Below, one piece after another: positions 23,923-32,103 of a stretch of 42,813 nucleotides of DNA; the stretch's first letter is position 1; each line of letters begins with the position of its first letter. The translations under genes and the position numbers were made by a program. This DNA is from an uncultured Lachnospiraceae bacterium (GTDB taxonomy: Bacteria > Bacillota > Clostridia > Lachnospirales > Lachnospiraceae), in assembly GCA_947063675.1 (NCBI GenBank), contig CAMSTM010000008.1, forward strand, positions 1-42,813, in the 5' to 3' direction. The notes under the pieces are model-generated. The model was not told the DNA's origin and searched no databases. It saw only the letters and a program-made list of their open reading frames with translations.

Positions 23923-25056
23923 ATGAACAATTACTATGATTACCTGATTGTGGGGGCCGGGCTTTTTGGCGCGGTCTTTTCGCATGAAATGAATAAGCGC
24001 GGCAGGAGCTGTCTTGTGATTGACAGAAGGGAGCATATTGCCGGAAATATTTATACCAGCTTAAAGCGGGGCATTCATGTGCATGAATACGGCGCACATA
24101 TTTTTCATACCTCCAATCCCAGGGTATGGGAGTATATCAATCAGTTTGCGCAGTTCAATCACTTTGTAAATTCCCCTATGGCGGTTTATAAGGATGAGAT
24201 TTACAATCTGCCTTTCAATATGAATACTTTCAGCAGGCTCTGGGGGATTAAGACCCCGGACGAGGCCAGGGCTGTTATCCGGGAACAGATAAAGGACTTA
24301 TCGATTGAAGAACCTCAGAATCTGGAGGAACAGGCGTTATCGCTTGCAGGCCGGGATGTGTATGAAAAACTGGTGAAGGGATATACGGAAAAACAGTGGG
24401 GACGGGACTGCCGGGAACTGCCGGCATTTATCATCAAACGTCTGCCGCTTCGCTTTACTTATGACAATAATTATTTTACAGACAGATATCAGGGGATTCC
24501 CGAGGGCGGTTACACGGCAATTATAGAGAAAATGCTGGATAACGCGGAGGTTTTGCCAAATACTGATTACCGGGATTTTGTCAGGAGGCAGGAGGAGGCC
24601 GCCGAAAATGGCACGGATTTTGTTTCATACGGGAAGGTGCTTTATACCGGTATGATTGACGAGTACTTTGATTACCGGCTGGGGCATCTGGAATACCGCT
24701 CCCTGCGTTTCGAGAAGGAGGATATGCCGGACTGCGAAAATTATCAGGGAAACGCTGTGATAAATTATACGGAGCGGGAGATTCCCTATACCCGGATAAT
24801 CGAGCATAAGCATTTTGAGTTTGGAAAAGGAGAGGGCACTGTCATCACCAGAGAGTACCCGGCAGACTGGAAGCCGGGGGACGAGCCCTATTACCCCATT
24901 AACGATGAGCGCAACAATAACCTGTTCGCCGCCTATCAGAAGCTGGCGGAAAAGGAAAAAGGAGTTTTGTTCGGCGGAAGGCTCGGGCAGTACCGCTATT
25001 ATGATATGGACAAGGTGATTGAGGCGGCTCTTGATATGGCGGAGAAGGAAGCATAA
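23923..25056 (+). CDS. glf: UDP-galactopyranose mutase
   Basis: 377 residues, the family's usual size. The FAD-binding N-terminus is DYLIVGAGLFGAVFSHEM, followed by VIDRREHIAGNIYT, HEYGAHIFHTSNPRVW, GYTEKQWGRDCRELPAFIIK, YFTDRYQGIPEGGYT and the C-terminal FGGRLGQYRYYDMDKVI. The flavoenzyme interconverts UDP-galactopyranose and UDP-galactofuranose, supplying Galf for cell-surface glycans. It follows the second regulator with a 5-nt gap. Its presence indicates galactofuranose in the polymer built by the upstream transferases. Confidence 0.96.
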   Translation: MNNYYDYLIVGAGLFGAVFSHEMNKRGRSCLVIDRREHIAGNIYTSLKRGIHVHEYGAHIFHTSNPRVWEYINQFAQFNHFVNSPMAVYKDEIYNLPFNMNTFSRLWGIKTPDEARAVIREQIKDLSIEEPQNLEEQALSLAGRDVYEKLVKGYTEKQWGRDCRELPAFIIKRLPLRFTYDNNYFTDRYQGIPEGGYTAIIEKMLDNAEVLPNTDYRDFVRRQEEAAENGTDFVSYGKVLYTGMIDEYFDYRLGHLEYRSLRFEKEDMPDCENYQGNAVINYTEREIPYTRIIEHKHFEFGKGEGTVITREYPADWKPGDEPYYPINDERNNNLFAAYQKLAEKEKGVLFGGRLGQYRYYDMDKVIEAALDMAEKEA

Positions 25057-25062
25057 GACAGT

Positions 25063-25095
25063 TGCGGCGTCTGTTTGCAGAAAACAGACGCCGCA
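25063..25095. terminator. Hairpin between converging glf and fliD-like genes
   Basis: TGCGGCGTCTGTTT (25063-25076) pairs perfectly with 25082-25095 across a five-base loop. It sits 7 nt after the glf stop and 21 nt from the stop of the opposite-strand gene, so it can end both transcripts. It lacks a long U tract. Confidence 0.7.
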
Positions 25096-25115
25096 GCGCT
25101 TTGCAGGACGGATTA

Positions 25116-26420
25116 TCAGCAATAGCTGTTAAAAAGCATCCCGCTGTAGTTGCTGGTCATATAGGGCGTTGCAAAATTGTGCCCGGGATTTTTGTAGGCG
25201 ACCATGGTCCGTTCCACGTATTCCATCGGGTCTAAGGAAATCTGGTCCGTTTTCCGCAGGATGGAATCGGTAAAATCCTTTATGGTGGAAAACTGCGAGC
25301 GGCTTTCGTCGCGTAAGATAGAATGCTTGAACAAATCTTCGTTCATCACAAGCCTGCCGCCTTCCTCAAAGGAAAATCCAAGGCCCTCAAGTTCAGGCTG
25401 GTAGCTCCTGCAGATATGGCCCATTTCGCCTAAGAGACGGTTGCTCCTGGGGTGGCGGGTTACATATTCCGCGGCAGTATCAATGAAAGAGTTATAGCCG
25501 CTTATGAGGTTATTGACATTTTCCGTGAGGGAATCAAGGTCCGTTTTCAGCCCAATCTGCGCCGTTTCTCCCTCCGAGTTGCTGACGCCGTTTAAGGTGA
25601 TTTCAAACATTTTATTAATCGTAAAATGATTGGAGGAAGCGGTATGGGGTTCCCCGTTCAGTAAAAACTCGGCGTTAGATGGCATTCTGGACATAAAGTC
25701 AAACCCGAGATAGTCAATTGTGCCGGAGCGTTTGCTGGTCTTATCGTCGGAGACAAGAAATATGTAATCCTTATTGTTTTTCAGTCCCACGTTCATGGAA
25801 GTGAGGCGCAGGGAGGAATTTCCTCTCCCGTCGGACATCAGGTCGGCGTTTATGCCGATGTCGGCGTTAGTGATAAGGCGTGCAAGACGTTCCTGAAGCT
25901 CCTTATTCGTCTCGCCCTCCCTGACGTTATACTGGAATTCATAGCTTAAATCATTCACTGTGATATCAAAGGAATAAGCGCCGGGCGCCAGTGACGATTT
26001 ACTGTCGGAAGGGAGAAAAGTTCCCAGATTTACCTGATTGGAGGCAAGGGCGGTTACTTCTATATTATAGGAAGGCGCATTGCCGTCCTCGCTGTTGCCG
26101 CCCACGTAAGCGGCGGTGATAATATCCTCCCGGCTGGAATAGGCTGCCTTTTTCCCGAACATTTCCTCTTTTTCAAGTCCGCCAAGGGACGCAATGGTGT
26201 TGCGGAGGTTTCTGGCGCCTTCTTTCAGTCCCACGGCAAACTGCCGGGATTCGCTGCTGGTGTCAAGAATATACAGAGGGGCATCCTTATTCAGCTTTAC
26301 AATGGAATTGTAGATGCTGCGAAGCTCGCTCTTCTTGTGAGTGTCATACTGTGTGGTTTTCGGTACATAGGCAGTCAGATAGTGATTGTAAGCCACATCA
26401 AGAGCCGCACTGTAAGCCAT
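25116..26420 (-). CDS. FliD-like flagellar filament capping / hook-associated protein
   Basis: 434 residues read on the minus strand, starting 6 nt after AAGGAGGG. The middle resembles the FliD core: YNIEVTALASNQVNLGTFL, YSFDITVNDLSYEFQYNV, GETNKELQERLARLITNADI, AEFLLNGEPHTASSNHFTIN and VNNLISGYNSFIDTAAEYV. The N-terminus (MAYSAALDVAYNHYLTAYVP) is not the canonical FliD N-terminal sequence and is short, so it may be a divergent filament cap or another surface filament protein. It stands alone, without other flagellar genes, in its own promoter-terminator unit. Confidence 0.6.
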   Translation of the reverse strand: MAYSAALDVAYNHYLTAYVPKTTQYDTHKKSELRSIYNSIVKLNKDAPLYILDTSSESRQFAVGLKEGARNLRNTIASLGGLEKEEMFGKKAAYSSREDIITAAYVGGNSEDGNAPSYNIEVTALASNQVNLGTFLPSDSKSSLAPGAYSFDITVNDLSYEFQYNVREGETNKELQERLARLITNADIGINADLMSDGRGNSSLRLTSMNVGLKNNKDYIFLVSDDKTSKRSGTIDYLGFDFMSRMPSNAEFLLNGEPHTASSNHFTINKMFEITLNGVSNSEGETAQIGLKTDLDSLTENVNNLISGYNSFIDTAAEYVTRHPRSNRLLGEMGHICRSYQPELEGLGFSFEEGGRLVMNEDLFKHSILRDESRSQFSTIKDFTDSILRKTDQISLDPMEYVERTMVAYKNPGHNFATPYMTSNYSGMLFNSYC

Positions 26421-26474
26421 AACGCATCCCTCCTTCTGAAGTCGTTATTACAGATATCCAACCTGTATAGGCTA

Positions 26475-26503
26475 ATTTTATCATGATGAAAAAGTGAATA
26501 CAA
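26475..26503 (-). promoter_or_regulatory. Promoter of the fliD-like gene
   Basis: On the minus strand TTGTAT (26503-26498), a 17-nt spacer and TAAAAT (26480-26475) preceded by TG-A, an extended -10. It lies about 55 nt upstream of the start codon. It looks like a vegetative sigma-A promoter, not a sigma-28 flagellar one. Confidence 0.55.
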
Positions 26504-26554
26504 TAGTATATGCGGGAATTATTAAAAATTTATAAAAAAGGCAGGAGATTACGG

Positions 26555-26583
26555 TTGACGGGAGGAAAATGATATGGTATAGT
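26555..26583 (+). promoter_or_regulatory. Promoter of the rpmG-secE-nusG operon
   Basis: TTGACG (26555-26560), 17-nt spacer, TATAGT (26578-26583). A consensus-like sigma-A promoter about 70 nt upstream of rpmG. It points away from the divergent fliD-like promoter. Confidence 0.75.
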
Positions 26584-26655
26584 TATCAAACAAAACAAAG
26601 ATTGAGGTCTTTTTTTTATGCTCAAAAATCCGCTAAAGAGATTGGAGGAATAATC

Positions 26656-26805
26656 ATGCGTACGAGAATCACACTGGCATGTACAGAATGTAAACAGCGC
26701 AACTACAATACCACAAAGGACAAAAAGACACACCCTGAAAGGATGGAATTCAAGAAATATTGTAGATTCTGCAGAACTCATACATTGCACAAAGAAACCA
26801 AATAA
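26656..26805 (+). CDS. rpmG: 50S ribosomal protein L33
   Basis: 49 residues ([20 protein letters not shown] ... [17 protein letters not shown]) with two CxxC pairs, so this is the zinc-binding C+ form of L33. It is part of the large ribosomal subunit. The start at 26656 is supported by GGAGG 8 nt upstream; a longer in-frame extension starting at 26569 has no ribosome binding site and overlaps the promoter. First gene of the rpmG-secE-nusG group. Confidence 0.95.
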   Translation: MRTRITLACTECKQRNYNTTKDKKTHPERMEFKKYCRFCRTHTLHKETK

Positions 26806-26833
26806 TATTGCAGGTGTCTGAAAGGAGTTAAAG

Positions 26834-27061
26834 ATGGCAGATTCTGCTAAGAAGGAAAAATCGGTCAAGACGGCAAAGACAGCCGGCTCCGGCTTTTTTA
26901 AAGGGGTTAAGGCTGAATTTAAGAAAATTTCATGGCCGGACAAGGATTCGCTCATAAAACAGTCGATTGCGGTTACCTGTGTTTCGGTAGTGGTGGGAGT
27001 CATTATTGCAGTACTGGACTTCTTTATGCAGTACGGCGTGGATTTCTTAACCAGTCTGTAG
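26834..27061 (+). CDS. secE: Preprotein translocase subunit SecE
   Basis: 75 residues with one membrane segment near the C-terminus (about residues 45-70, VTCVSVVVGVIIAVLDFFMQ), preceded by the conserved amphipathic region FFKGVKAEFKKISWPDKDSL. SecE clamps and stabilises SecY in the export channel. Between rpmG and nusG with 15-28 nt gaps, the usual order in Firmicutes. Confidence 0.95.
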   Translation: MADSAKKEKSVKTAKTAGSGFFKGVKAEFKKISWPDKDSLIKQSIAVTCVSVVVGVIIAVLDFFMQYGVDFLTSL

Positions 27062-27076
27062 AGCGAGGGTGAATGT

Positions 27077-27595
27077 ATGGCAGAGGCAAGCTGGTATGTA
27101 GTGCATACCTATTCCGGATATGAAAACAAGGTAAAGGCCAATATAGAGAAAACAATTGAGAACAGACATCTGGAGGAGGAGATTCTGGAGGTCCGCGTGC
27201 CTATGCAGGACGTGGTGGAGCTGAAAAACGGCGCCAGAAAAACAGTCCAGAAGAAAATGTTTCCGGGCTATGTTCTGATTAATATGGTCATGAATGACGA
27301 CACATGGTATGTTGTCCGTAATACCAGAGGCGTGACAGGATTCGTAGGCCCCGGAAGCAAGCCGGTGCCCCTGTCGGAGGCGGAAATGAAGCCTCTGGGA
27401 ATCAAGACGGAAAATATTTCGGTGGACTTTGCGGAAGGCGATACTATCGCCGTGGTAGCGGGCGTATGGAAGGATACCATAGGCGCCGTGCAGAAGATGG
27501 ATTACAACAAACAGACGGCAACCATCAACGTAGAGCTGTTCGGCAGGGAAACGCCTGTGGAAATCAGCTTTGCGGAAGTGAGAAAGATGTCATAG
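27077..27595 (+). CDS. nusG: Transcription termination/antitermination factor NusG
   Basis: 172 residues. The NGN domain begins WYVVHTYSGYENKVKANIEK and includes MFPGYVLINM; the C-terminal KOW domain includes EGDTIAVVAGVWKDTIGAVQ. NusG binds RNA polymerase and modulates pausing and termination. It follows secE by 15 nt. Confidence 0.96.
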   Translation: MAEASWYVVHTYSGYENKVKANIEKTIENRHLEEEILEVRVPMQDVVELKNGARKTVQKKMFPGYVLINMVMNDDTWYVVRNTRGVTGFVGPGSKPVPLSEAEMKPLGIKTENISVDFAEGDTIAVVAGVWKDTIGAVQKMDYNKQTATINVELFGRETPVEISFAEVRKMS

Positions 27596-27838
27596 GCTTA
27601 AAAGCCATAGACTTGAAAGCCGGTTGAAGACCCTGCCGCAGACGGCGGTTTGGCCCGGAGCGGAAGGAACAAAGATATTTATTATGGGACGGTATCGCAC
27701 CGCCTCATATAAATATAGAAACTTTACAATTGGTCTGCATGATTTGCAGGCTGTGGGAGCGGAGGAGATTTCTGCGGAAAGACCTTTCGTGCCATACCAC
27801 GATGCAATTAGGTTTGCATGATTAAGGAGGTGCCATCA
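27596..27838 (+). promoter_or_regulatory. nusG-rplK intergenic leader
   Basis: A 243-nt leader without a supported gene, though a 65-codon featureless frame crosses it. TGCATGATT occurs twice (27736-27744 and 27815-27823), the second copy just before the AAGGAGG of rplK. Short G/C-rich stems are possible around 27640-27700. Leaders of this position in other bacteria can carry ribosomal protein feedback sites; I do not recognise a defined family here. Confidence 0.35.
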
Positions 27839-28264
27839 ATGGCAAAAAAAGTAGAAGGATATATCAAGTTACAAATCCCTGCTGGTAAAGCTACGCCAGC
27901 TCCCCCGGTAGGTCCTGCACTTGGACAGCACGGGGTAAACATCGTTGAGTTTACAAAACAGTTCAACGCAAGAACGGCTGATAAGGGCGATGTGATTATA
28001 CCTGTGGTTATCACGGTATATGCAGACAGAAGCTTCAGTTTTATTACGAAGACTCCCCCTGCCGCAGTGCTTCTTAAAAAGGCATGCAATATCAAATCAG
28101 GTTCGGCAGTACCTAACAAGACGAAGGTTGCAACCATTACCAAAGCGCAGGTAAAGGAAATTGCAGAGACCAAGATGCCCGACTTAAATGCGGCAAGCAT
28201 TGAAGCGGCGATGAGCATGATTGCCGGAACGGCAAGAAGCATGGGCATTACAGTAGTGGATTAA
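27839..28264 (+). CDS. rplK: 50S ribosomal protein L11
   Basis: 141 residues. Signature sequences: [59 protein letters not shown], and the C-terminal [14 protein letters not shown]11 forms the GTPase-associated centre of the ribosome. The start at 27839 (MAKKVEG) has AAGGAGG 9 nt upstream; the longer in-frame start at 27818 overlaps this site. Confidence 0.96.
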   Translation: MAKKVEGYIKLQIPAGKATPAPPVGPALGQHGVNIVEFTKQFNARTADKGDVIIPVVITVYADRSFSFITKTPPAAVLLKKACNIKSGSAVPNKTKVATITKAQVKEIAETKMPDLNAASIEAAMSMIAGTARSMGITVVD

Positions 28265-28392
28265 CTAATAAATATTGAAAAGTGGGAGGCATACAGGGAC
28301 AGCGTGAGCAGTCCCCGCAAAAGGCCGTGAGGTTTTTTAAACGGTAAGGCCGTAGGCCGTCCGATGCCGCAGGAACCATAGGAGGAATAATA
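28265..28392 (+). promoter_or_regulatory. rplK-rplA spacer with GTGGGAGG element
   Basis: The 128-nt gap contains GTGGGAGG near 28282-28289 and several complementary short blocks (GGGAC...GTCCC at 28297-28315, AAGGCCGT repeats). A similar GTGGGAGG is found before rplA in other Firmicutes, and an L1 mRNA-binding site here is plausible but unproven. Confidence 0.35.
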
Positions 28393-29082
28393 ATGAAACG
28401 AGGAAAAAGATATACGGAAGCCGCAAAACAGGTTGACCGCGCAATGTTATATGAGCCCGCTGATGCGATTGGACTGGTGAAAAAGACAGCAGTTGCAAAA
28501 TTTGACGAGACTGTTGAGGTTCACATCAGAACAGGCTGCGACGGACGTCATGCAGAACAGCAGATTCGTGGCGCAGTAGTGCTTCCCAATGGTACAGGTA
28601 AAACCGTTAAGGTTCTGGTTTTCGCCAAGGGCGACAAGTTAAGCGAGGCTGAGGCGGCCGGCGCTGATTATGTGGGCGGCGAGGAGCTGATTCCCAGAAT
28701 CCAGAAAGACGGCTGGCTTGATTTTGACGTGGTAGTTGCCACACCTGACATGATGGGCGTTGTGGGACGTCTCGGTAAGGTTTTAGGACCCAAAGGACTC
28801 ATGCCCAACCCCAAGGCAGGCACCGTTACCATGGATGTAACCAAGGCAATTAACGATATCAAAGCCGGTAAGATTGAGTACAGGCTTGACAGGTCAAACA
28901 TTATCCATGTGCCGATTGGAAAGGCTTCCTTCACAGACGAGAAGCTTCAGGAAAACTTCAGCGCACTGATGGATGCGATTGTTAAGGCAAGACCTTCAGC
29001 ACTGAAAGGGCAGTATTTGAGAAGCATTACGCTTACTTCCACAATGGGCCCCGGTGTGAGAGTCAGCACAGCAAAGTTCTGA
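28393..29082 (+). CDS. rplA: 50S ribosomal protein L1
   Basis: 229 residues, the usual length. Signature regions are [80 protein letters not shown] and the C-terminal [21 protein letters not shown]1 binds 23S rRNA at the L1 stalk and often its own mRNA as a repressor. Ends before the strong terminator at 29132-29166. Confidence 0.97.
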   Translation: MKRGKRYTEAAKQVDRAMLYEPADAIGLVKKTAVAKFDETVEVHIRTGCDGRHAEQQIRGAVVLPNGTGKTVKVLVFAKGDKLSEAEAAGADYVGGEELIPRIQKDGWLDFDVVVATPDMMGVVGRLGKVLGPKGLMPNPKAGTVTMDVTKAINDIKAGKIEYRLDRSNIIHVPIGKASFTDEKLQENFSALMDAIVKARPSALKGQYLRSITLTSTMGPGVRVSTAKF

Positions 29083-29131
29083 TGGGAGACAAACACTGTC
29101 ACGCTTTGTGAGTTACCCTTATGTTAATGAT

Positions 29132-29166
29132 AAAAGCCGCGGCTTGGCCAAGCCGCGGCTTTTTTG
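29132..29166 (+). terminator. Strong terminator after rplA
   Basis: A near-perfect palindrome (AAAAGCCGCGGCTTGG mirrored by CCAAGCCGCGGCTTTT, 29132-29163) followed by further T. It lies just 18 nt before the start of the CapA-like gene, so that gene has no room for its own promoter after the hairpin. Confidence 0.88.
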
Positions 29167-29183
29167 AACCGGAGGTGAGGGGA

Positions 29184-30509
29184 ATGAAACGAAAAGTAAA
29201 GGCAAAAAAAAGAAATAACGAAAGCTACGGAAAAGGAATACTTGTTGTTTTCCTCATCACCCTCTGTCTTGTGCTTTCCATTGGCGTGGCCGGTCTTATC
29301 GCATACAAGGTTCTGGACGGAGACGTTAAGGAGACTTACCATGCGAAAGAGGAGGCGCCTGTTCCGGAAAAGAAAAATGATTTTGAACTGTTTCAGGAAA
29401 AAATACCGGACCGTGACGATAAAGACAGGGAAAGCATTGACACTGGCGAGGAGGCGGGGGAGACGGCGGAACCCGCAGGCCGGTATGACGGGGAGCTTGC
29501 CGATGAGGAATACCTGAAAGCAAACAGGATTCTGCCGTGGGAGGCGGACCGGGAAGACGAGGTGAGCTTTTGCTTTGCAGGGGATTTCCTTCTGGATGAT
29601 GAGTTTGCGATTATGGTGAATCTGCTAAACAGAGGCGGAAGGATTGAGGACGGTATTTCCGAAGGACTTCTTGCCCATATGCGGGCGGCGGATGTCATGG
29701 TAATCAACAACGAATTTCCATATACAAATAGGGGGACTCCCACAGAAGAAAAGGCGTTTACCTTCCGGGCGGATACGGATAAGGTTTCCCTTTTGCAGGA
29801 CACGGGAGCGGATGTGGCGATTCTTGCCAATAACCACATTTATGACTTCGGGGAGGTCGGTCTTTTAGATACGCTGGAAACCCTGGAAAATGCCGGGATT
29901 CCGGGCGTCGGCGCGGGAAGGAACCTGGACGAAGCGTCGGCTCCCCTTTACTTTATCGTGAACGATATGAAAATTGCCCTTGTGGCCGCCACCCAGATAG
30001 AGAGGCTGGAAAACCCCGACACGAAGGGGGCAACGGCGGACAGTCCCGGGGTGTTCCGGTGCCTGGATGCGACAAAGCTTTATCAGGTGGTAGCCGAGGC
30101 GAAGGAAAACAGCGATTTTGTCATTGTTTATATCCATTGGGGGACGGAAAATGTGGAGGAGCCTGACTGGCTGCAGCTGGACCAGGCGCCGAAGCTTGAG
30201 GCTGCCGGAGCGGATTTGATTATCGGCGACCACCCCCACTGTCTTCAGGGGATTGACTATTTCGGTGATACCCCGGTGATATACAGCCTTGGAAATTTCT
30301 GGTTTAATTCCAAAACCATGGACAGCTGCATGGTGCGGGTGACAATCGGACAGGAGGGCTTAAAAAGCTTTCAGTTTATGCCGGCGATTCAGTCGGACTG
30401 CCGCGTGGATTTGGCCAACGGGGAGGAGAAAGACCGGATACTTGAGTACATGCGGGGGCTGTCGCCCAATGTCATTATTGACGGGGAAGGCTTTGTCAGC
30501 CGGCCGTGA
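29184..30509 (+). CDS. CapA-family membrane-anchored protein (poly-gamma-glutamate synthesis type)
   Basis: 441 residues. A basic N-terminus is followed by one membrane segment (about residues 18-43, including VVFLITLCLVLSIGVAGLIA), then an acidic linker and a CapA domain on the outer face. Metallophosphatase-like motifs: CFAGDFLLDDEF, VINNEFPYTNRGTP, ILANNHIYDFGEVG, YIHWGTENVEEPDW and GDHPHCLQGIDYFG. The start at 29184 follows GGAGGTGAGG; upstream in-frame codons overlap the terminator. It is unusual to find it between rplA and rplJ. Family members affect poly-glutamate or other wall polymers. Confidence 0.84.
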   Translation: MKRKVKAKKRNNESYGKGILVVFLITLCLVLSIGVAGLIAYKVLDGDVKETYHAKEEAPVPEKKNDFELFQEKIPDRDDKDRESIDTGEEAGETAEPAGRYDGELADEEYLKANRILPWEADREDEVSFCFAGDFLLDDEFAIMVNLLNRGGRIEDGISEGLLAHMRAADVMVINNEFPYTNRGTPTEEKAFTFRADTDKVSLLQDTGADVAILANNHIYDFGEVGLLDTLETLENAGIPGVGAGRNLDEASAPLYFIVNDMKIALVAATQIERLENPDTKGATADSPGVFRCLDATKLYQVVAEAKENSDFVIVYIHWGTENVEEPDWLQLDQAPKLEAAGADLIIGDHPHCLQGIDYFGDTPVIYSLGNFWFNSKTMDSCMVRVTIGQEGLKSFQFMPAIQSDCRVDLANGEEKDRILEYMRGLSPNVIIDGEGFVSRP

Positions 30510-30623
30510 CGAATGAGCCGGCCAGGAGCCGCCGCCGCGGGAGGCGGACGGTGCGGCGCGCCGGCGGGCTTTATACAGTCGGCAATTGCAAAAGCCGGTT
30601 ACGCAAAAATCGCGATATTTTTG
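30510..30623 (+). other. Intergenic region after the CapA-like gene
   Basis: G/C-rich stretch with possible stems, e.g. CCGCC...GGCGG around 30529-30548, followed downstream by GGGCTTTATA; a weak terminator for the CapA-like gene is possible. No gene is supported here. The promoter and leader of rplJ follow. Confidence 0.4.
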
Positions 30624-30652
30624 TTGACATGAGTCCGTCGGTATGCTATTGT
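30624..30652 (+). promoter_or_regulatory. Promoter of rplJ-rplL
   Basis: TTGACA, a 17-nt spacer and TATTGT, about 155 nt upstream of rplJ. A consensus -35 box with a reasonable -10. The transcript starts just before the L10-type leader. Confidence 0.7.
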
Positions 30653-30659
30653 AAAAAAG

Positions 30660-30775
30660 GTCTTGAATGACCATGCCGAAGACAGCAGGTGCCGGTGTAT
30701 GGCATAAATCCTGCCGAGGAGAAAAGTCTTAAAAAGCTTATTCTGCCTTTCCGTCTTTCGGAGAGGCTTTTTATT
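30660..30775 (+). ncRNA. Ribosomal protein L10 leader with attenuator hairpin
   Basis: The 5' leader of rplJ contains GACAGCAGGTGCC (30681-30693) and later ATCCTGCCGAGGAG (30708-30721), the pairing seen in L10-binding leaders of Firmicutes. It ends in a terminator hairpin, GCCTTTCCG (30745-30753) with CGGAGAGGC (30759-30767), followed by TTTTTA. L10 (with L12) is expected to bind the first part and promote termination, giving feedback control. Confidence 0.78.
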
Positions 30776-30805
30776 CGGCACAAAATCTAATAGGAGGTAA
30801 AGAAA

Positions 30806-31387
30806 GTGGCAAAAGTGGAATTGAAACAGCCTATAGTTGATGAGATTTCTGCGAATATCAAGGACGCCCAGTCTGTGGTTTTAGTTGACTACAGAGGACT
30901 TACGGTAGAGCAGGATACCAGACTTCGCAAGCAGCTTCGCGAGGAAGGCATCACCTACAAGGTGTACAAGAACACAATGATGAATTTTGCATTCAAGGGA
31001 ACCGATTGCGAAGCCCTTGCCCCTCATCTGGAAGGACCCAGCGCAATTGCAATTTCCAAGACAGACGCGACAGCTCCTGCGAGAATTCTGTGCAAATTTG
31101 CAAAGGAAGCAGACAAGCTGGAAGTGAAAGCCGGTATTATTGAAGGCGCGGTATACGACGCTGCCGGTATTGCCGAGATTGCAAAGATTCCGTCAAGAGA
31201 AGAATTGCTGTCCAGATTGCTTGGAAGCATGCAGTCACCTGTTGCGAACCTTGCGCGTGTATTGAACCAGATTGCGGAAAAAGGCGGCGCGGATGCATGC
31301 GAGGCGGCTCCTGCAGAGGAAGCGGCGGCCGAAGAGCCTGCAGCAGAAGCGGCAGCTCCCGCAGAGGAAGCACCTGCAGCGGAGTAA
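30806..31387 (+). CDS. rplJ: 50S ribosomal protein L10
   Basis: 193 residues with a GTG start preceded by GGAGG 8 nt upstream. The core (QPIVDEISANIKDAQSVVLV, YRGLTVEQDTRLRKQLREEG, YKVYKNTMMNFAF) is standard; the L10 family is usually about 165-175 residues. The additional C-terminal 33 residues (161-193) are almost only alanine, glutamate and proline. L10 anchors L12 dimers at the ribosomal stalk. Controlled by the L10 leader upstream. Confidence 0.95.
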   Translation: MAKVELKQPIVDEISANIKDAQSVVLVDYRGLTVEQDTRLRKQLREEGITYKVYKNTMMNFAFKGTDCEALAPHLEGPSAIAISKTDATAPARILCKFAKEADKLEVKAGIIEGAVYDAAGIAEIAKIPSREELLSRLLGSMQSPVANLARVLNQIAEKGGADACEAAPAEEAAAEEPAAEAAAPAEEAPAAE

Positions 31388-31484
31388 GACGGCAGTAAAA
31401 TTATCAGACACTGAAATGTGAAATTGAAAGACCGGCACGGGATGCCGGGACAGTCAGATTAAAATTAAAATGGAGGAAATAAAA

Positions 31485-31862
31485 ATGGCAAAGTTATCCA
31501 CACAGGAATTTATTGACGCTATCAAAGAGCTCACCGTATTAGAGTTAAATGACCTTGTAAAAGCCTGCGAAGAAGAATTCGGCGTATCCGCAGCGGCAGG
31601 CGTTGTAGTTGCAGCAGCAGGCGCAGGCGAGGCAGCAGCGGCAGAAGAGAAGACCGAGTTTGACGTAGAGCTGACAGAGGTTGGCCCTAACAAGGTTAAG
31701 GTTATCAAGGTTGTCCGTGAAGTAACCGGACTTGGACTTAAGGAAGCAAAAGACCTTGTTGATTCCGCACCTAAGATGGTGAAGGAAGCTGCAAGCAAGG
31801 AAGAGGCTGACGACCTTAAGGCTAAACTGGAAGCTGAAGGCGCTAAGGTTACATTAAAGTAA
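31485..31862 (+). CDS. rplL: 50S ribosomal protein L7/L12
   Basis: 125 residues: N-terminal dimerisation helix ([20 protein letters not shown]), an alanine/glutamate-rich hinge, and the globular C-terminal domain ([40 protein letters not shown]). It recruits translation factors to the ribosome. The start at 31485 is given by GGAGG 8 nt upstream; an in-frame ATG at 31470 overlaps that site. Confidence 0.96.
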   Translation: MAKLSTQEFIDAIKELTVLELNDLVKACEEEFGVSAAAGVVVAAAGAGEAAAAEEKTEFDVELTEVGPNKVKVIKVVREVTGLGLKEAKDLVDSAPKMVKEAASKEEADDLKAKLEAEGAKVTLK

Positions 31863-31896
31863 TCAGGGATTCCGGTTCATTATGAAGGATAAAGAG

Positions 31897-31931
31897 GGCT
31901 GTGTACGGTATCGACGTACACGGCCTTTTTT
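31897..31931 (+). terminator. Terminator after rplL
   Basis: GGCTGTGTAC (31897-31906) pairs with GTACACGGCC (31916-31925), followed by TTTTTT. Ends the rplJ-rplL transcript before the rpoB promoter. Confidence 0.85.
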
Positions 31932-31993
31932 GCGGAGAACAAAAACATTATATTATACGTAAAAAAGCAAGACAAAATTTGGAAAAATTTTTG

Positions 31994-32022
31994 TTGACTC
32001 ACTTCCGGATTTGTGGTAGACT
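31994..32022 (+). promoter_or_regulatory. Promoter of rpoB-rpoC
   Basis: TTGACT (31994-31999), 17-nt spacer, TAGACT (32017-32022), about 80 nt upstream of rpoB. Gives the polymerase genes their own transcript, separate from rplJ-rplL. Confidence 0.72.
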
Positions 32023-32103
32023 GGAAAATGCACTATTGTGGTATGGTAGGCTTATTACCTCCATACGACTGTCTAATCATATTAAGAACGGGGTGAATAG
32101 TCA

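Noticed and set aside
26421-26655. tRNA or rRNA gene upstream of secE, common in Firmicutes
   Set aside because: No cloverleaf or CCA-type ends could be seen; the gap is explained by two divergent promoters.
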